A stretch of DNA of 64,000 nt from Tachypleus tridentatus (GCF_004210375.1 NC_134831.1:1488001-1552000); one strand, 5' to 3'; positions 12,701-21,745 are shown, counted from the first letter of the stretch. The notes: a model not told the origin generated them from the letters alone. Made by a program: numbers and translations.

Positions 12701-12906
12701 GTAGTTACGTTCAAACCGCTATTTGGATATATTTTATCGAGACTGTATGCACTTTTAAATTCTGGAAATGAAGGTGCAGAATAAACTGAATAATTCACTT
12801 CAGTTTCCCTCGAAATAACTCCCGGCAATCGAAACCCTTTAACAAAAACACACAATCTACGAAACCCATACCCAAGTGATTTTCCAATGCTTATAGCTGC
12901 TGCCAT
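3690..12906 (-). CDS. MRPL58: Mitochondrial peptidyl-tRNA hydrolase ICT1 / large-subunit ribosomal protein mL62; six exons
   Basis: Six exons on the minus strand (12906-12691, 9530-9485, 8562-8503, 6355-6273, 4917-4748, 3783-3690) join to 669 nt, giving 222 aa plus TAA. Every intron is GT-AG and the phases agree. The family releases stalled peptides in mitochondria by codon-independent hydrolysis of peptidyl-tRNA and is built into the large mitoribosomal subunit. In order: a basic, acid-free presequence (residues 1-33, six K/R); a family block FKSAYSLDKIYP (50-61); the catalytic SSGPGGQNVNK (97-107, GGQ at 101-103); NTKVEIRFHL (109-118); ADCMDKIRCMI (about 161-171); and a basic tail with LRQKRIHSSLKK (201-212), the type of tail that in bacterial ArfB enters the empty mRNA channel. 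Human ICT1 is 206 aa, so the length fits. Orthology is inferred from remembered family motifs, but the motif order across all six exons makes it firm. The gene is apparently intact. Confidence 0.96.
4517..4606 (-). mobile_element. SINE family 1 tail fragment in MRPL58 intron 5
   Basis: AGGGCTATCTGCACTAGCCA and the flanking bases are the reverse complement of the 3' tail of SINE family 1. The rest of the element is missing. It lies inside intron 5 (3784-4747). Confidence 0.7.
4748..4917 (-). CDS. MRPL58: MRPL58 exon 5 (residues 136-191 plus two bases of codon 192)
   Basis: This 170-nt exon contains ITKEGYLVV, then QADCMDKIRCMIREAS, corresponding to the human LADCLQKIRDMITEAS helix. The acceptor is TTTCAAG and the donor GTAAGA. 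The codon for Arg192 is split across the next intron. An ATG-initiated frame runs a few codons upstream into intron 4, but those codons lie before the acceptor and are not coding. Confidence 0.95.
5215..5780. repeat. Degenerate internal repeats in MRPL58 intron 4
   Basis: Variants of three motifs recur in order: CAAACATTGCATTTTAAATA, GTGTTAATAGAAAAAC and AAATTGATTA. They occur about four times at uneven spacing (near 5220, 5330, 5505 and 5630-5740). This looks like an old, heavily diverged tandem array of AT-rich sequence. The unit length cannot be fixed by eye. Confidence 0.5.
6219..6233. repeat. Short (AT)n microsatellite
   Basis: About seven AT dinucleotides in intron 4, near the exon 4 donor. 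Confidence 0.8.
6273..6355 (-). CDS. MRPL58: MRPL58 exon 4 (residues 108-135)
   Basis: This 83-nt exon encodes NTKVEIRFHLSTADWIPESA followed by RNKMLEH. It matches the NSKAEVRFHL..A.WI....R.K segment of the family, which directly follows the GGQ loop. The acceptor TTTCTTTCAG and the donor GTGAGT are both strong. Two bases at the start complete Val108. Confidence 0.95.
7282..7790. repeat. 48-bp minisatellite in MRPL58 intron 3, about 10.5 units
   Basis: CTGTTTGTTAGAGGA-type unit starts fall at 7282, 7330, 7378 and 7426 and then every 48 bp, with a partial unit after 7761. Units differ by substitutions only. They drift along the array: GAAGCATAGAAAC at the left, GACACAAG in the middle, GATGCATGGAACC at the right. 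Because 48 is a multiple of three, long frames stay open on both strands (plus 7382-7837, repeating 16-residue units such as NCLLEDAWNQFLPDIS; minus 7569-7249). The array is wholly intronic, and I treat those frames as by-products. Confidence 0.95.
8503..8562 (-). CDS. MRPL58: MRPL58 exon 3 (residues 88-107): catalytic GGQ exon
   Basis: This 60-nt exon encodes KLKISYSRSSGPGGQNVNK. GGQ is the catalytic motif shared by class-I release factors, ArfB and ICT1; its glutamine positions the water that attacks the peptidyl-tRNA ester. The exon lies between the acceptor GCATTTAG and the donor GTAAAT. It begins in phase 1, completing Asp88, and ends with the first base of Val108. Confidence 0.95.
9485..9530 (-). 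CDS. MRPL58: MRPL58 exon 2 (residues 73-87 plus first base of codon 88)
   Basis: This 46-nt exon encodes PPKNSEEKFSGYIPI and then the first base of an Asp codon. It is bounded by a T-rich acceptor ending TTTTTTTAG and the donor GTGAGT. The segment corresponds to the linker before the catalytic domain (human has a similar IPLDRL stretch). It is too short for ORF finding and was located by phase and family similarity. Confidence 0.92.
9680..10240. repeat. 69-bp minisatellite in MRPL58 intron 1, about 8 units
   Basis: GACTGTGTATTTAAGGATCA recurs with starts at 9680, 9749, 9818, 9887, 9956, 10025, 10094 and 10163, exactly 69 bp apart, then a decayed unit at 10230. Variation is nearly all substitutions (CTAAAATTTAG or CTGAGATCCAG types). 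Each unit also holds a GGTTAGTG motif. Confidence 0.95.
10245..12690. other. Rest of MRPL58 intron 1, one SINE tail and a CA run
   Basis: AT-rich intron sequence. At 11412-11470 there is a SINE-like tail (GGGCACAGATAGCCGAG, then a TTTGTGCC stretch and CAACCAACC). At 12483-12497 there is a (CA)n run. I see nothing else recognisable. Confidence 0.5.
11412..11470 (+). mobile_element. SINE 3'-tail fragment (variant ending ACCAACC)
   Basis: GGGCACAGATAGCC followed by TTTTGTGCCATAAAACAC and CAACCAACC. It shares the CAGATAGCC...TTTGTG tail pattern of the other SINEs here but has a different terminal repeat. No head is present. Confidence 0.6.
12691..12906 (-). CDS. MRPL58: MRPL58 exon 1 (residues 1-72): presequence and N-terminal block
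   Basis: The ATG at 12906-12904 sits in a good context (CAAAATGG). The first 33 residues hold no acidic residue and six basic ones (K9, R16, R17, K23, R26, R33), as expected for a mitochondrial targeting peptide. The FKSAYSLDKIYP block (residues 50-61) is typical of ICT1. The exon ends after a whole codon (E72) at the donor GTATGA, with the GT at 12690-12689. Reading on past the donor meets a stop within two codons. Confidence 0.94.
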
Positions 12907-13486
12907 TTTGTTTGGTTGTCAGATTCGACGCTAGGAGCAGTAAAAAGTTTAATATTCATAAGGTAAATAAACTCAATATTTCTCCAATTCACTTCATAAT
13001 GACATAATGAACAGCCTGCATGATTAATATCCTTTGTTAATACTACTGTAATTTTTTGTTTTAATAGATTTTCACTTAATAATGAATTGATAGTTACAAA
13101 GCTTATAACTTGCCAGTAGTGCAAAATGTGATTAGTACGTAAGTAAAATAAATCTGTACAAAGTCATTACATTTTAATAGCTTAACAAGACAATCAATGA
13201 GACTGCATCTCTACGTCCCTCAGCTCCTTTTACATATTGCATGCGTTTATATTGGATAACTTCAAATGTTACCCTCGAAAACTCAGAGAATCCTTCTCAG
13301 ATCCCAAATGACCAACGATCAGCATCATTATTTTGTTGTGTGAAGAGGAGTCTAAGCCTTAATGTGTTCATAAAATTTGGTACAAACTTGATCAAACTCT
13401 ACAGAGTTATTAATCCAAAACTGGGAAAATGACTTATCTCTTCGTTATAAAAGGTGATCAAAATCTGGATCAAATCAAATACTATT
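12907..13486. other. MRPL58 5' flank; no clear core promoter
   Basis: This must hold the MRPL58 transcription start. I see no obvious TATA box or initiator within 150 bp upstream of the ATG, and no CpG-rich block. The short frames here are not recognisable proteins. Confidence 0.4.
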
Positions 13487-13768
13487 TATTTGTTTGTTTT
13501 TGAATTTCGCGATAAATTACACAAGGGCTATCTGCTCTAGTCGTCCCTAATTTAGCAGTATAAGACGAGAGGGAATGCAACTAGTCATCACCACTCACCG
13601 CCAACTCTTGGGTTAGTCTTTTATCAACGAATAGTGGAACTGACTGTACATTATAATGGCAACAAGGCTGAAAGGGCAAGCATCTTTGGTGTGACGGGGG
13701 ATCACACTCACACCCCTCAAATTACGAGTCGAGCGCCATAACCACCCTCCTATGCTGGGTCACGGGAA
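13487..13768 (-). mobile_element. SINE family 1, near full length
   Basis: The reverse-strand copy begins with the tail GTTTGTTTTTGAATTTCGCG and passes CACCACTCACCGCCAACTCT and ATTACGAGTCGAGCGCC. It ends near the head at CCTATGCTGGGTC. It is moderately diverged (AATGGCAAC replaces AACGCCCCC). Confidence 0.9.
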
Positions 13769-14564
13769 CACAAATAGGCACACACACTCCGCCTCTCCTC
13801 CGGGAACGAGAGTTGAAAAAAACTAATGTGTTTTAATCCCCCAATATGTATGTAGTTTAACAAACACACGTTAGTAATAAAAGTTTGAATTTACAATGAA
13901 ACTAATTTCGATAAATTTGCTTATTATTGTGAACTTTTTCATAATATTTTTTTGGAGAAGAGTAAATTTGTGGTACGATCAACTTTATAAATATATTATG
14001 GAGCTTGGATTAAAATTAATATAGAAAGAAACATGCAAAATTCAATCATTGGCTTAGGAAGTTTTTTTTTTTTTTTCCAGCAGGTTTTTTCTTTATAATA
14101 TTGCGAAACATTAAGTATACGAAAGTGGCTTGTTTAACTCTATACGAATAAAAACAAAACATTGTTTTAAATTCCAGTGCTTTTTATTCGGCCTCCCACA
14201 TCTTTTATCTGAAATTCTGAATAATGACACTTCATTACAGCAGTCTTTCTTTGAAATTAAAACGATTGAAAACTGAAAGAACAATTAGATACAATATTTT
14301 AATCATTACTATAATCTATTTACTATACTAACGCTCTTAAAAGTACTTTTTCAAATTATGTCAGAAAAGAATTCAAAAATCTATTCGATATACTGTCTAT
14401 TAGTTGACTTAACATGGATGTCTGGAAGTTTATCTGCTTTGATTCTATTCAAAACATTCAACACATTCAACATTTGGAAAAAATAAGTGTAGGATTTTGA
14501 TGCATAATTGCATTTCTTAATTATGACACATTTATTATTATTTTTAATAAAGATGACTACTAGC

Positions 14565-14655
14565 ACTCGCTAGTACAGCGAGTCTATAGGTTTATAACGA
14601 TAAAATCAGGCGTTCGATTTCTCTCGGTGAACTCAGCAGATAGCCCGCTGTGACA
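14565..14655 (+). mobile_element. Short SINE family 2, tail truncated
   Basis: CGCTAGTACAGCGAGTCTAT, a GGCGTTCGATTTCTCTC B-box region and CTCAGCAGATAGCCC match the family 2 copies at 33533 and 30329. The terminal (AC)n tail is missing. Confidence 0.85.
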
Positions 14656-14697
14656 ATTAAACATAAATCGTAAAAAGTCATTTATTCCCTATTGCCT

Positions 14698-14999
14698 TGA
14701 TTGCTCTCGAGGGCCCGGCAAGGCCAAGCGTGTTAAGGCGTGCGACTCGTAATCTGAAGGTCGTGGGTTCGCATCCCCTTCGCGCCAAACATGCTCGCCC
14801 TTTCAGCCGTGGGGGCGTTATAATGGTACGGTCAATCCCACTATTCGTTGGTAAAAGAGTAGCCCAAGAGTTGGCGGTGAGTGGTGATGACTAGCTGCCT
14901 TCTCTCTAGTCTTACACTGAAAATTATGGACGGCTAGCACAGATAGCCTTCGAGTAGCTTTGTGCGAAATTCAAAAACAAAACAAATGATTGCTCTCGA
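14698..14999 (+). mobile_element. Full-length SINE family 1 with perfect 13-bp target-site duplication
   Basis: The element (14711-14986) has a complete tRNA-like head: GGCCCGGCAAGGCCAAGCGT with an A-box-like site, ACTCGTAATCT as an anticodon-loop-like segment, and GGTTCGCATCC as a B box. The body carries GCTCGCCCTTTCAGCCGTGG and the tail ends AAAAACAAAACAAA. TGATTGCTCTCGA occurs exactly at 14698-14710 and again at 14987-14999. The exact duplication and good match to the other copies suggest a recent insertion. The head resembles tRNA-Thr(CGU); that assignment is inference. Confidence 0.95.
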
Positions 15000-15403
15000 A
15001 ATCAAAATAAATATTTGAAACAACTATTCTCTTTGAGGGATGAGGGTTAACAGCATGTTTGAGACTACTTTTCATTTATCAAATTATTTTAAGGAACTGT
15101 TCACCACAATGGGAGCTGAAACTTGCTCCACTTAAATAGTTGATTTTATGTCAATATATTATACACTAGCTAATGTTTTAGACTTCGACATATGTACGTG
15201 ATCGTTCAATATTCTATAGATTTTAGACCTGACTGGCGTGAATACTTCGCAAGTAAATACTTCTCCAAGTCACTGTTTAAAACTGTAGAATTTCACAAAT
15301 AAAAATTTCATTTCTTAAAATAACATAAATGTACATAATATTAAAAAGAATATTTATCTTATTTGTCTTATATAAGTACGAAAACCAATAAAAAGAAACA
15401 AGT

Positions 15404-15707
15404 ACTTAACTTGGCCGGCCCGGCCAGGCCTGGCCTGGTGGTTAAGACACTTGACTCCTAATCCAAGGGTCGCGGATTTGAATCCCCGTCATACCAAACA
15501 TGCTCGCCCTTTCAGCTCTGGGGGCTTTATAACATGGCGGTCAGTTCCTCTATTTGTTGGTAAAATAGTATACCAGGAGTTGGCGGTGGATGGTGATGAC
15601 TAGCTGCCTTCCCTCTAGTCTAGTCTTACTCTGCTAAATTATGGACGGCTAGCGCAGGTAACCCTCGTGTAGCTTTGCGCAAATTTCAAAAACAAACTTA
15701 AGTTGGC
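15404..15707 (+). mobile_element. SINE family 1, full length, with 12-bp target-site duplication
   Basis: The element spans about 15416-15695. The flanks ACTTAACTTGGC (15404-15415) and ACTTAAGTTGGC (15696-15707) differ at one base. The head has an unusual GC-rich duplication (GGCCGGCCCGGCCAGGCC) and the body has a repeated TCTAGTC. Confidence 0.9.
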
Positions 15708-15997
15708 TATTTTCAACATTGTGCGTGCTGTCCGGATTGGTATTTAGGTCGCACCTTAGGAAGGTCAAGTGTAAGTTAGAGCTATTCCTCTTTCATGTTA
15801 TGTTTCATTTGGTCGTTGTTTGATTACGTGACCTGGTTTATCGATATCTTCTTCAGGGGAACTCGGTTCATGTTTTCGACCAGGAAGGGCAGGATTAGTG
15901 TAGTCCCCTTCCGCCCTCTCAGGAATTGCTATTTGCACTGTTACTAATTATATTTCTTGTGTTGTTTGACTACTTAATTTCGCTTCAAGCTATTTGA

Positions 15998-16379
15998 TTA
16001 CTATCTGCGCTAGTCGTCTCTAGCATAGCCAAGCGCGTTAAGGCGTGCGACACGTAATCCAAGGGTCGCGGGTTCGCATCCCCTTCGCGCCAAACATGCT
16101 CGCCCTCCCAGCCGTGGGGTGTTATAATGTGACGGTCAATCCCACTATTCATTGATAAAAGAGTAGCCCAAGAGTTGGCGGTGGGTGGTGATGACTAGGT
16201 GCCTTCCCTCTAGTCTTACACTGCTAAATTAGGGACGGCTAGCACAGATAGCCCTCGAGTAGCTTTGTGCGAAATTCAAAAAACAAACAAACACAAATTT
16301 AACAGTAGTTGATAAAAGGGAAGGCAGCCAATCGACACCACCCACCGCCAAATCTTCTTCTATTCTTTATCAATGAGTA
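15998..16379 (-). mobile_element. Older antisense SINE family 1 split by a younger SINE
   Basis: ACTATCTGCGCTAGTCGTCT before 16021 and the stretch from AATTTAACAGTAG to TTATCAATGAGTAGTG (16290-16379) are consecutive parts of an antisense family 1 element. A plus-strand copy separates them. The right end is cut by the palindromic element at 16388. Confidence 0.8.
16021..16293 (+). mobile_element. SINE family 1, nested in an older antisense copy
   Basis: A nearly consensus copy: GCATAGCCAAGCGCGTTAAG head, GGTTCGCATCC B box, GAGTTGGCGGTGGGTGGTGA body, CAAAAAACAAACAAACAC tail. It interrupts the older element at a CTA/ATTT point. No clean target-site duplication is visible. Confidence 0.9.
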
Positions 16380-16387
16380 GTGATATT

Positions 16388-16500
16388 CAGAACAACGTTT
16401 CGATCTTCTTAGGTACCTAAAGAAGGTCGAAACGTTGTTCTGTAGTTTATTTTAATTATAGATTTAATACCCATACCAGCCGTTTTGAGAATATACATTC
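16388..16500. mobile_element. Palindromic retroelement terminus (fold-back family, copy 1)
   Basis: The left arm 16388-16414 (CAGAACAACGTTTCGATCTT...) and right arm 16415-16442 are near-perfect inverted complements, with one mismatch, one 1-base gap and no spacer. The flank to about 16500 (TAATACCCATACCAGCCGTT and TTGAGAATA) is shared with the element at 23033-23160. It is possibly a Penelope-like element end; this is inference. Confidence 0.7.
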
Positions 16501-17775
16501 ATAGTTCGTAGCTTGTTATTGCAATTACCAAGAGTAATTGGTAGGTGCCTGCTTTCGGTGAGAAGTGGTGTATAAATTAAAAATTAGAAATGGTTATGCT
16601 TTTTGTGAAAATCCCAAACAAACAAACCCGAAGTAAATAAATTTAAATCTTAACAAAATATGCAATGTTTTTTACTCCCGACAGATGGCAGGGCATTCTA
16701 ATGAAACATCCCAAAATTCTATATTAAATTAACATAACTATTTGCAACTTTTGTATAGTTTTATTGGTAGATAAATAAGAGTAATTCATGAAAGACATTT
16801 GTTACCTATTACGTTTTATCCTGAATGAACCTCCAGTTTATTACATAACGTATTATAATTTCAAATGGACTGAAACTGAATTAAATGACAATTTAAATTT
16901 AGAAGTAAAATAAATGTCGATCTCTATTTAATATGGGAGTTTGACAAGATTGATACACACAGTTTTTTTTTCTAATATAAATATATTTTAATATACAAAC
17001 AATAACAGAAGTTACGATAACGGTGATTACACATACTGATTTATGTACAAAAGATTTACAAGCTTACAAACAACACTGAGTCTTTTATTTGAGCAAATTA
17101 ATTTTGAGTTGATGTTAGTACAATTCACTAAACAGAAAGCTAACTAGCTTTGCATTCTTCGCTCATCACACGTCACGTTTTTCACCACTTAAGTTATATA
17201 ATGTCTTCGTAAAAATATTAATATCAGATGTGAATCCGCTGAAATTAAATGTTTTGTTATATTCAATATCTATAAACGTTCCTTGTCAAATATCTGAAGT
17301 TCCCGATTAATAAGCGTTATGTCAATCACACTTCAAGCTTCCAGGTTTGTAGCACCCCAACTGTAGCAAAACAACAATATATACTGTCTGCTGGTGCGTT
17401 GTGTTGGTTATATTTGTAGGTGCTCGTAGGACTTCTAGAAATTTGAGTCTGCACATCAATATAGGCCAAACAGTATTGTTTAACTACACACACATATTGT
17501 TGATTTTTACACTCGAGAATATTCTATAATTTGTGTGAATAGACGAAATTTCTCAATTCAAATTTAACAGTGTAAGTTATATATATTTTTAAATATAAGT
17601 TTAACATAAACAAACATCGTTCTTAAAACAGATGTATATGGTAGTAACTCTGTCACACATTTTAAATCTTTGAACTATGTACATAGTGACTACAAATTCA
17701 GATCCAGCTTGACTTAAATATAGCAATGATTTGTTCCTGTAGATTTATAAATTACCTGTTTCGTTTTATTTTGTA
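16501..17775. other. AT-rich intergenic DNA, no feature seen
   Basis: No SINE, tandem array or supported frame between the palindromic element and the next SINE. Confidence 0.5.
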
Positions 17776-18056
17776 CAATTTGTTTGTTTGTTTTTATTTC
17801 GCGCAAAGTTACACGAGGTTTATTTGCCCTAGCCGTCCCTAATTTTGCAGTGTAAGACTAGAAGGAAGGCAGCTAGTCATCACAACTCACCACCAACTCT
17901 AGAGCTTCTCTTTTACCAACGAATAGTGGAATTGATCGTCACTTTTTAATGCCCTCACGGCTAAAAGGACGAGCATGTTTAGTGTGATGGGGATTCGAAC
18001 CTGCAACCATTAGATTACGAGTCGAGCGCCCCCTAACCCCCTAGCCATGCTGGATC
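17776..18056 (-). mobile_element. SINE family 1, near full length
   Basis: The reverse-strand copy runs from a TTTGTTTGTTTGTTTTTA tail through CCACCAACTCTAGAGC and GGGGATTCGAACCTGCA (B box on the minus strand) to CTAGCCATGCTGG at the head. It is moderately diverged. Confidence 0.9.
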
Positions 18057-18375
18057 TTGTATATATATTTATTAGCCTACTTAAATTGAACTATATTTTT
18101 TCTTTTGTATAGTATTGACAAAATAATGATGTGTATATTGAAGCACGTCTTTGCTAATATTACCATTATTACTTATAACCTATGTCATATATTGTTGTTT
18201 TGGCTAACAAATGAGTTGCACATTAACTAAAATGAACAAAGTTTTAATTTAAAATTTACATGAAATTCTTTTTTTTTTTTAAATCTTATTTGCATTTATA
18301 GAAAGCAAGACTTAAAATTTGTGCTTCGTACAAGGAACCACCTTTACTTCCATGCTGGGCTGGTCGTAGCTATGT

Positions 18376-18775
18376 GGTTCACACACCCAGAGGATGAATC
18401 CGACAGTTTTTGTTTATCCAAACTTTCAGGCTATAATTGCGCTTTAAGAGAGACGGTCAACTTCCACTATTCGGTCAGTTAGAGATTGGTCAAGATATAG
18501 TGGTCTGTGCTTTTAGCTAACCGATTCCCTCTGTACTGATCAGCATGACAGACTGTAAGTACAAGGAGCCATGGTCGCGTCTCGTGCCGCAAAATCTCCT
18601 TCTGCACTTTGGGACTGTGGCTGCTTTATAGGAGTGACAGTTAAACCTCATTATTCGAGTGGAGTCGCTCAAATGTTGGCGGTGGGCGTTATTAACTAGG
18701 CTTCCTTCCATCTAGTCGATCGGTTTAAAAGAATGGATGGCTAGCGCGAATATCTGAAACAAGCAAACAAAAATG
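18376..18775 (+). mobile_element. Two diverged SINE family 1 relatives
   Basis: The first fragment (about 18376-18530) holds GACGGTCAACTTCCACTATT. The second (about 18590-18775) holds CTTTATAGGAGTGACAGTTA, GTTGGCGGTGGGCGTTATTA and GGCTAGCGCGAATATCTG. They match family 1 loosely and look like an older or separate subfamily, as at 27829, 29200 and 30845. Confidence 0.65.
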
Positions 18776-18842
18776 CTTTTCATCTTGTCTGTTAGCTCAA
18801 CATTAAGGATAATTCTAAAACATCAAACATCCAGGCTATCTG

Positions 18843-18960
18843 TGTGTATTTTTTCTTATAATAAATCCTCGTCGGGCTATCTGCTTTGTCCACCGAGGGG
18901 AATCGAACCGCTGAATTTAGCGTTGTAAACCCGTAGACCGGGTAACACCGGGCTAATTCG
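18843..18960 (-). mobile_element. Short SINE family 2, near full length
   Basis: The reverse complement of the 33533 copy: TTTTTTCTTATA tail, GGGCTATCTGCTTTGTCCAC, GAGGGGAATCGAACC (B box) and GTAAACCCGTAGACCG. Confidence 0.85.
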
Positions 18961-19110
18961 TTAAATATTTCATAAAACATAACATAAAACAAGAACAGTT
19001 CTTCTGTTCCATGAATAAATATAAGTAAATAATCACCCAAAAATTCCACGACGTACACATCGTAACTAACTTGGTCGTTTATTTGCGTTACGTAACTTAT
19101 TTGGACTATC

Positions 19111-19265
19111 ATCACGTTTTTATTTATTTTTTTAATTAATGCACAAACTTTTGGCTTAATTACCAAGGTCTTCTACAGGTGCGCACCAAATAAAAAAGAA
19201 ATGAGGTAATTGAGCCGAAAGTTTGTGTGTTAATTTAAAAAAATGAAAATTAAAAACGTAGTGAT
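19111..19265. repeat. Imperfect inverted repeat, arms about 55-60 bp
   Basis: The left arm 19111-19164 (ATCACGTTTTTATTTATTTT... to GGCTTAATTACC) is complementary to the right arm 19205-19265 (GGTAATTGAGCCGAAAGTTT... to ACGTAGTGAT). A spacer of about 40 nt separates them. Complementarity includes GC-containing stretches, so it is not merely AT-richness. It is probably a non-autonomous fold-back or MITE-like element; no coding capacity. Confidence 0.75.
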
Positions 19266-19340
19266 AAATAAATAAAATAAAAATCCTGTAAGTTTACTTG
19301 GTCGTTTATTATTTAAATCAACTCCAAAACATTACAATAA

Positions 19341-19357
19341 ATATATATATATATATC
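19341..19357. repeat. Short (AT)n microsatellite
   Basis: About eight AT dinucleotides. Confidence 0.8.
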
Positions 19358-19537
19358 TCGGTGTAGTTACAGCACAGACATTTTTAATTTTAATTACAAT
19401 TTTATTTCTCAAGAGACTAATTTTCACGTGAAAGTAACTTTGTTTATTTGATGTCATTTGTGTTTTATGTCATTTTCTAATTGGTATACTTGAAGGACAA
19501 GCGAGCGAACGTTCCTCGAAAAGTTTGTTTGAAGTTG

Positions 19538-19583
19538 AGCAGAAACTTACACAATGGGCTATTTGTGCTCTGCCCGCCACTCT
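19538..19583 (-). mobile_element. SINE family 3 tail fragment
   Basis: ACTTACACAATGGGCTATTT followed by GTGCTCTGCCCGCCAC matches the antisense tail of a third tRNA-like SINE seen at 24786 and 39862. Frames here on both strands (plus 19525-19800, minus 19775-19470) start or end in this fragment and are not recognised proteins. Confidence 0.6.
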
Positions 19584-20245
19584 TTGGAAAGGAAGATTCT
19601 TTTCACAAATGTTACTAATAACTATAAACGAACTATTTTTGTTCCCACTCTCTTTTAGTCGGGAACTTAATAAACTATTTAAAGACGACTGGCCGACTTC
19701 GTCCTTTACAAAATTTGCGTCATCACTTCTTATAACTGACCTCTTGACAAGTTTACACATAATTAAGTGGTCCATGGGCTACACTCCGGCGTACAAATGA
19801 TCAGTCATCCAACAACTAAAACTGCTTAAAGACATCTGGGTACTAGATAGATAGTCAACCAGTTATATATATTTTTATGAAAATAAAACTCAATTTCCTG
19901 CCACATTAGGTATTGTTCGTGATTTTTAAGCGTGTTAATAAACGAGTAGTTCTCAATATAAATATATAATGTACGTAACACCCTCAACTGTTCAGTACGG
20001 ACTATTTTTCGTGAAAATTTATATGTTAAAAATAACATGCGTAACATTTGACTAAACTCGAGACAAACACCGTATTGTGCACGTTATACTTTCCTAAAGA
20101 TGCTTCAAATTAAGAAAATTAATTAACAAACGGCGGCTCTAAAGATGTAAATATAATTACTTAATATTCCTACACATGCAAACATCAACGTCATAGGACA
20201 AGCTCTAAGTACGAAATATCAAACTTGTATTACATGTCAAACAGT

Positions 20246-20910
20246 GGTCAGGTTGAGCTGACAACAAATACTAAAGTGTGATCAGGTTGAGCTGACAATA
20301 GATACTAAAGTGGGGTCAGGTTGAGCTGACAACAGATACTAAAGTGTGATCAGGTTGAGCTGACAACAGATACTAAAGTGTGATCAAGTTGAGCTGATAC
20401 TAAAGTGTGATTAGGTTGAGCTGACAACAGATACTAAAGTGTGATTAGGTTGAGCTGACAACAGATACTAAAGTGTGATCAGGTTGAGCTGACAACAGAT
20501 ACTAAAGTGTGATTAGGTTGAGCTGACAACAGATACTAAAGTGTGATCAGGTTGAGCTGACAACAGATACTAAAGTGTGATCAGGTTGAGCTGAATAAAA
20601 GATACTAAAGTGTGATTAGGTTGAGCAGAATAAAAGATACTAAAGTGTGATTAGGTTGAGCAGAATAAAAGATACTAAAGTGTGATTAGGTTGAGCTGAA
20701 CAACAGATACTAAAGTGTGATTAGGTTGAGCAGAATAAAAGATACTAAAGTGTGATCAGGTTGAGCTGAATGACAGATACTAAAGTGTGATCAGGTTGAG
20801 CTGAATAACAGATACTAAAATGTTATCAGGTTGAGCTGAACAACAGATACTAAAGTGTGATCAGGTTGAGCTGAATAATAGATACTAAACTGCGATCAGG
20901 TTAGTTGAAT
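20246..20910. repeat. 34-bp minisatellite, about 19 units
   Basis: The core GATACTAAAGTGTGATCAGG followed by TTGAGCTGACAACA repeats about 19 times. Left units carry the GACAACA form and right units GAATAAAA or GAACAACA, so subtypes are spatially sorted. One unit near 20390 lacks several bases. The two ends of the array are decayed. Confidence 0.95.
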
Positions 20911-21183
20911 AATATATACAATAATCAACTGAGTACTGAGGGCTATCTGCATCTATAAGCTTCGTATTTTTCTCTTAAAGTTAAACTAAAATACCTTGAG
21001 ACTGTTTTATCACTTGAATATTGTTAATTAACATCCACATTGTATTTTTAAATATATCTATAGCTGTTCTCTGTATTTGTTTACTACCTACTGCATCACG
21101 CATGCTAATCTGCTACGTTAAACCTCGTGAGATATTATTGAATATCTGGCCCAAAATGTCATTCATGGTGAGGGTATGGTTTC

Positions 21184-21434
21184 TATTGAATTTCGTACAA
21201 AGCTACATGAGACCTATTTGTGCTAGCCATCTCTAATTTAGCAGTGATAGACTGGAAGGAAGACGGCCAGTTAATAACACCAACCGCCAACTCTTGGAAT
21301 ACTCTTTTAACAACGAATAGTGAGATTGGTCGTCACATTTTAACACCGACACGATCTAAAGAGTGAGTTTGTTTGGCGGGAGCTGGATTCGAACCTGCAG
21401 TCGAGCGCCCTGACCACCTGGTTATGTCAGGCCT
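21184..21434 (-). mobile_element. SINE family 1, diverged
   Basis: The antisense copy runs TTGAATTTCGTACAAAGCTA, CCAACCGCCAACTCTTGG, GCTGGATTCGAACCTGCAG and CACCTGGTTATGTCAGGCC. An internal deletion near the B box removed the ATTACGAG segment. Confidence 0.9.
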
Positions 21435-21745
21435 CAGTGATGATGGTACTTCACTGATGAAAAATACATTATAATATTTTTAAACAAAAACGTAAGAAAA
21501 CTGTATTTTATACTGGTATGCTGGTAACCAGGCTAGTTTTTAGTTTTACTATAGCTACCTTAACCGGAAGTTATTGTATATCCACACAGAAGCCAAAACT
21601 TTAAAATGAAACTTCCTAAGTTTGTTTATTACTCACTGCATTAAAAAATAATAACAATTGCACGAACACGTGCAAACGTAAAGTCGAAAAGTTTTAAACG
21701 CGAAACTATAATAAAATCAAAGGATAAGAGAAAGTATTGGTTTAG

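Noticed and set aside
12891..13124. 77-codon minus-strand frame overlapping the MRPL58 start
   Set aside because: It is in a different frame from MRPL58, covers the 5' flank only, and shows no conserved content.
14711..14790. Functional tRNA gene (also the heads of the other SINEs)
   Set aside because: A and B boxes and an anticodon-like loop are present, but the acceptor stem does not close and the segment continues into the SINE body in every copy.
14697..14894. 65-codon plus-strand frame
   Set aside because: It lies inside a SINE; the translation is of the tRNA-like head and body.
16388..16442. Hammerhead ribozyme in the first palindromic element
   Set aside because: The GAAAC part is present but the CTGANGA part is replaced by the palindrome, so no core can form.
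19470..19800. Overlapping frames on both strands (91 and 101 codons)
   Set aside because: They overlap each other and a SINE family 3 fragment, and neither resembles a known protein.
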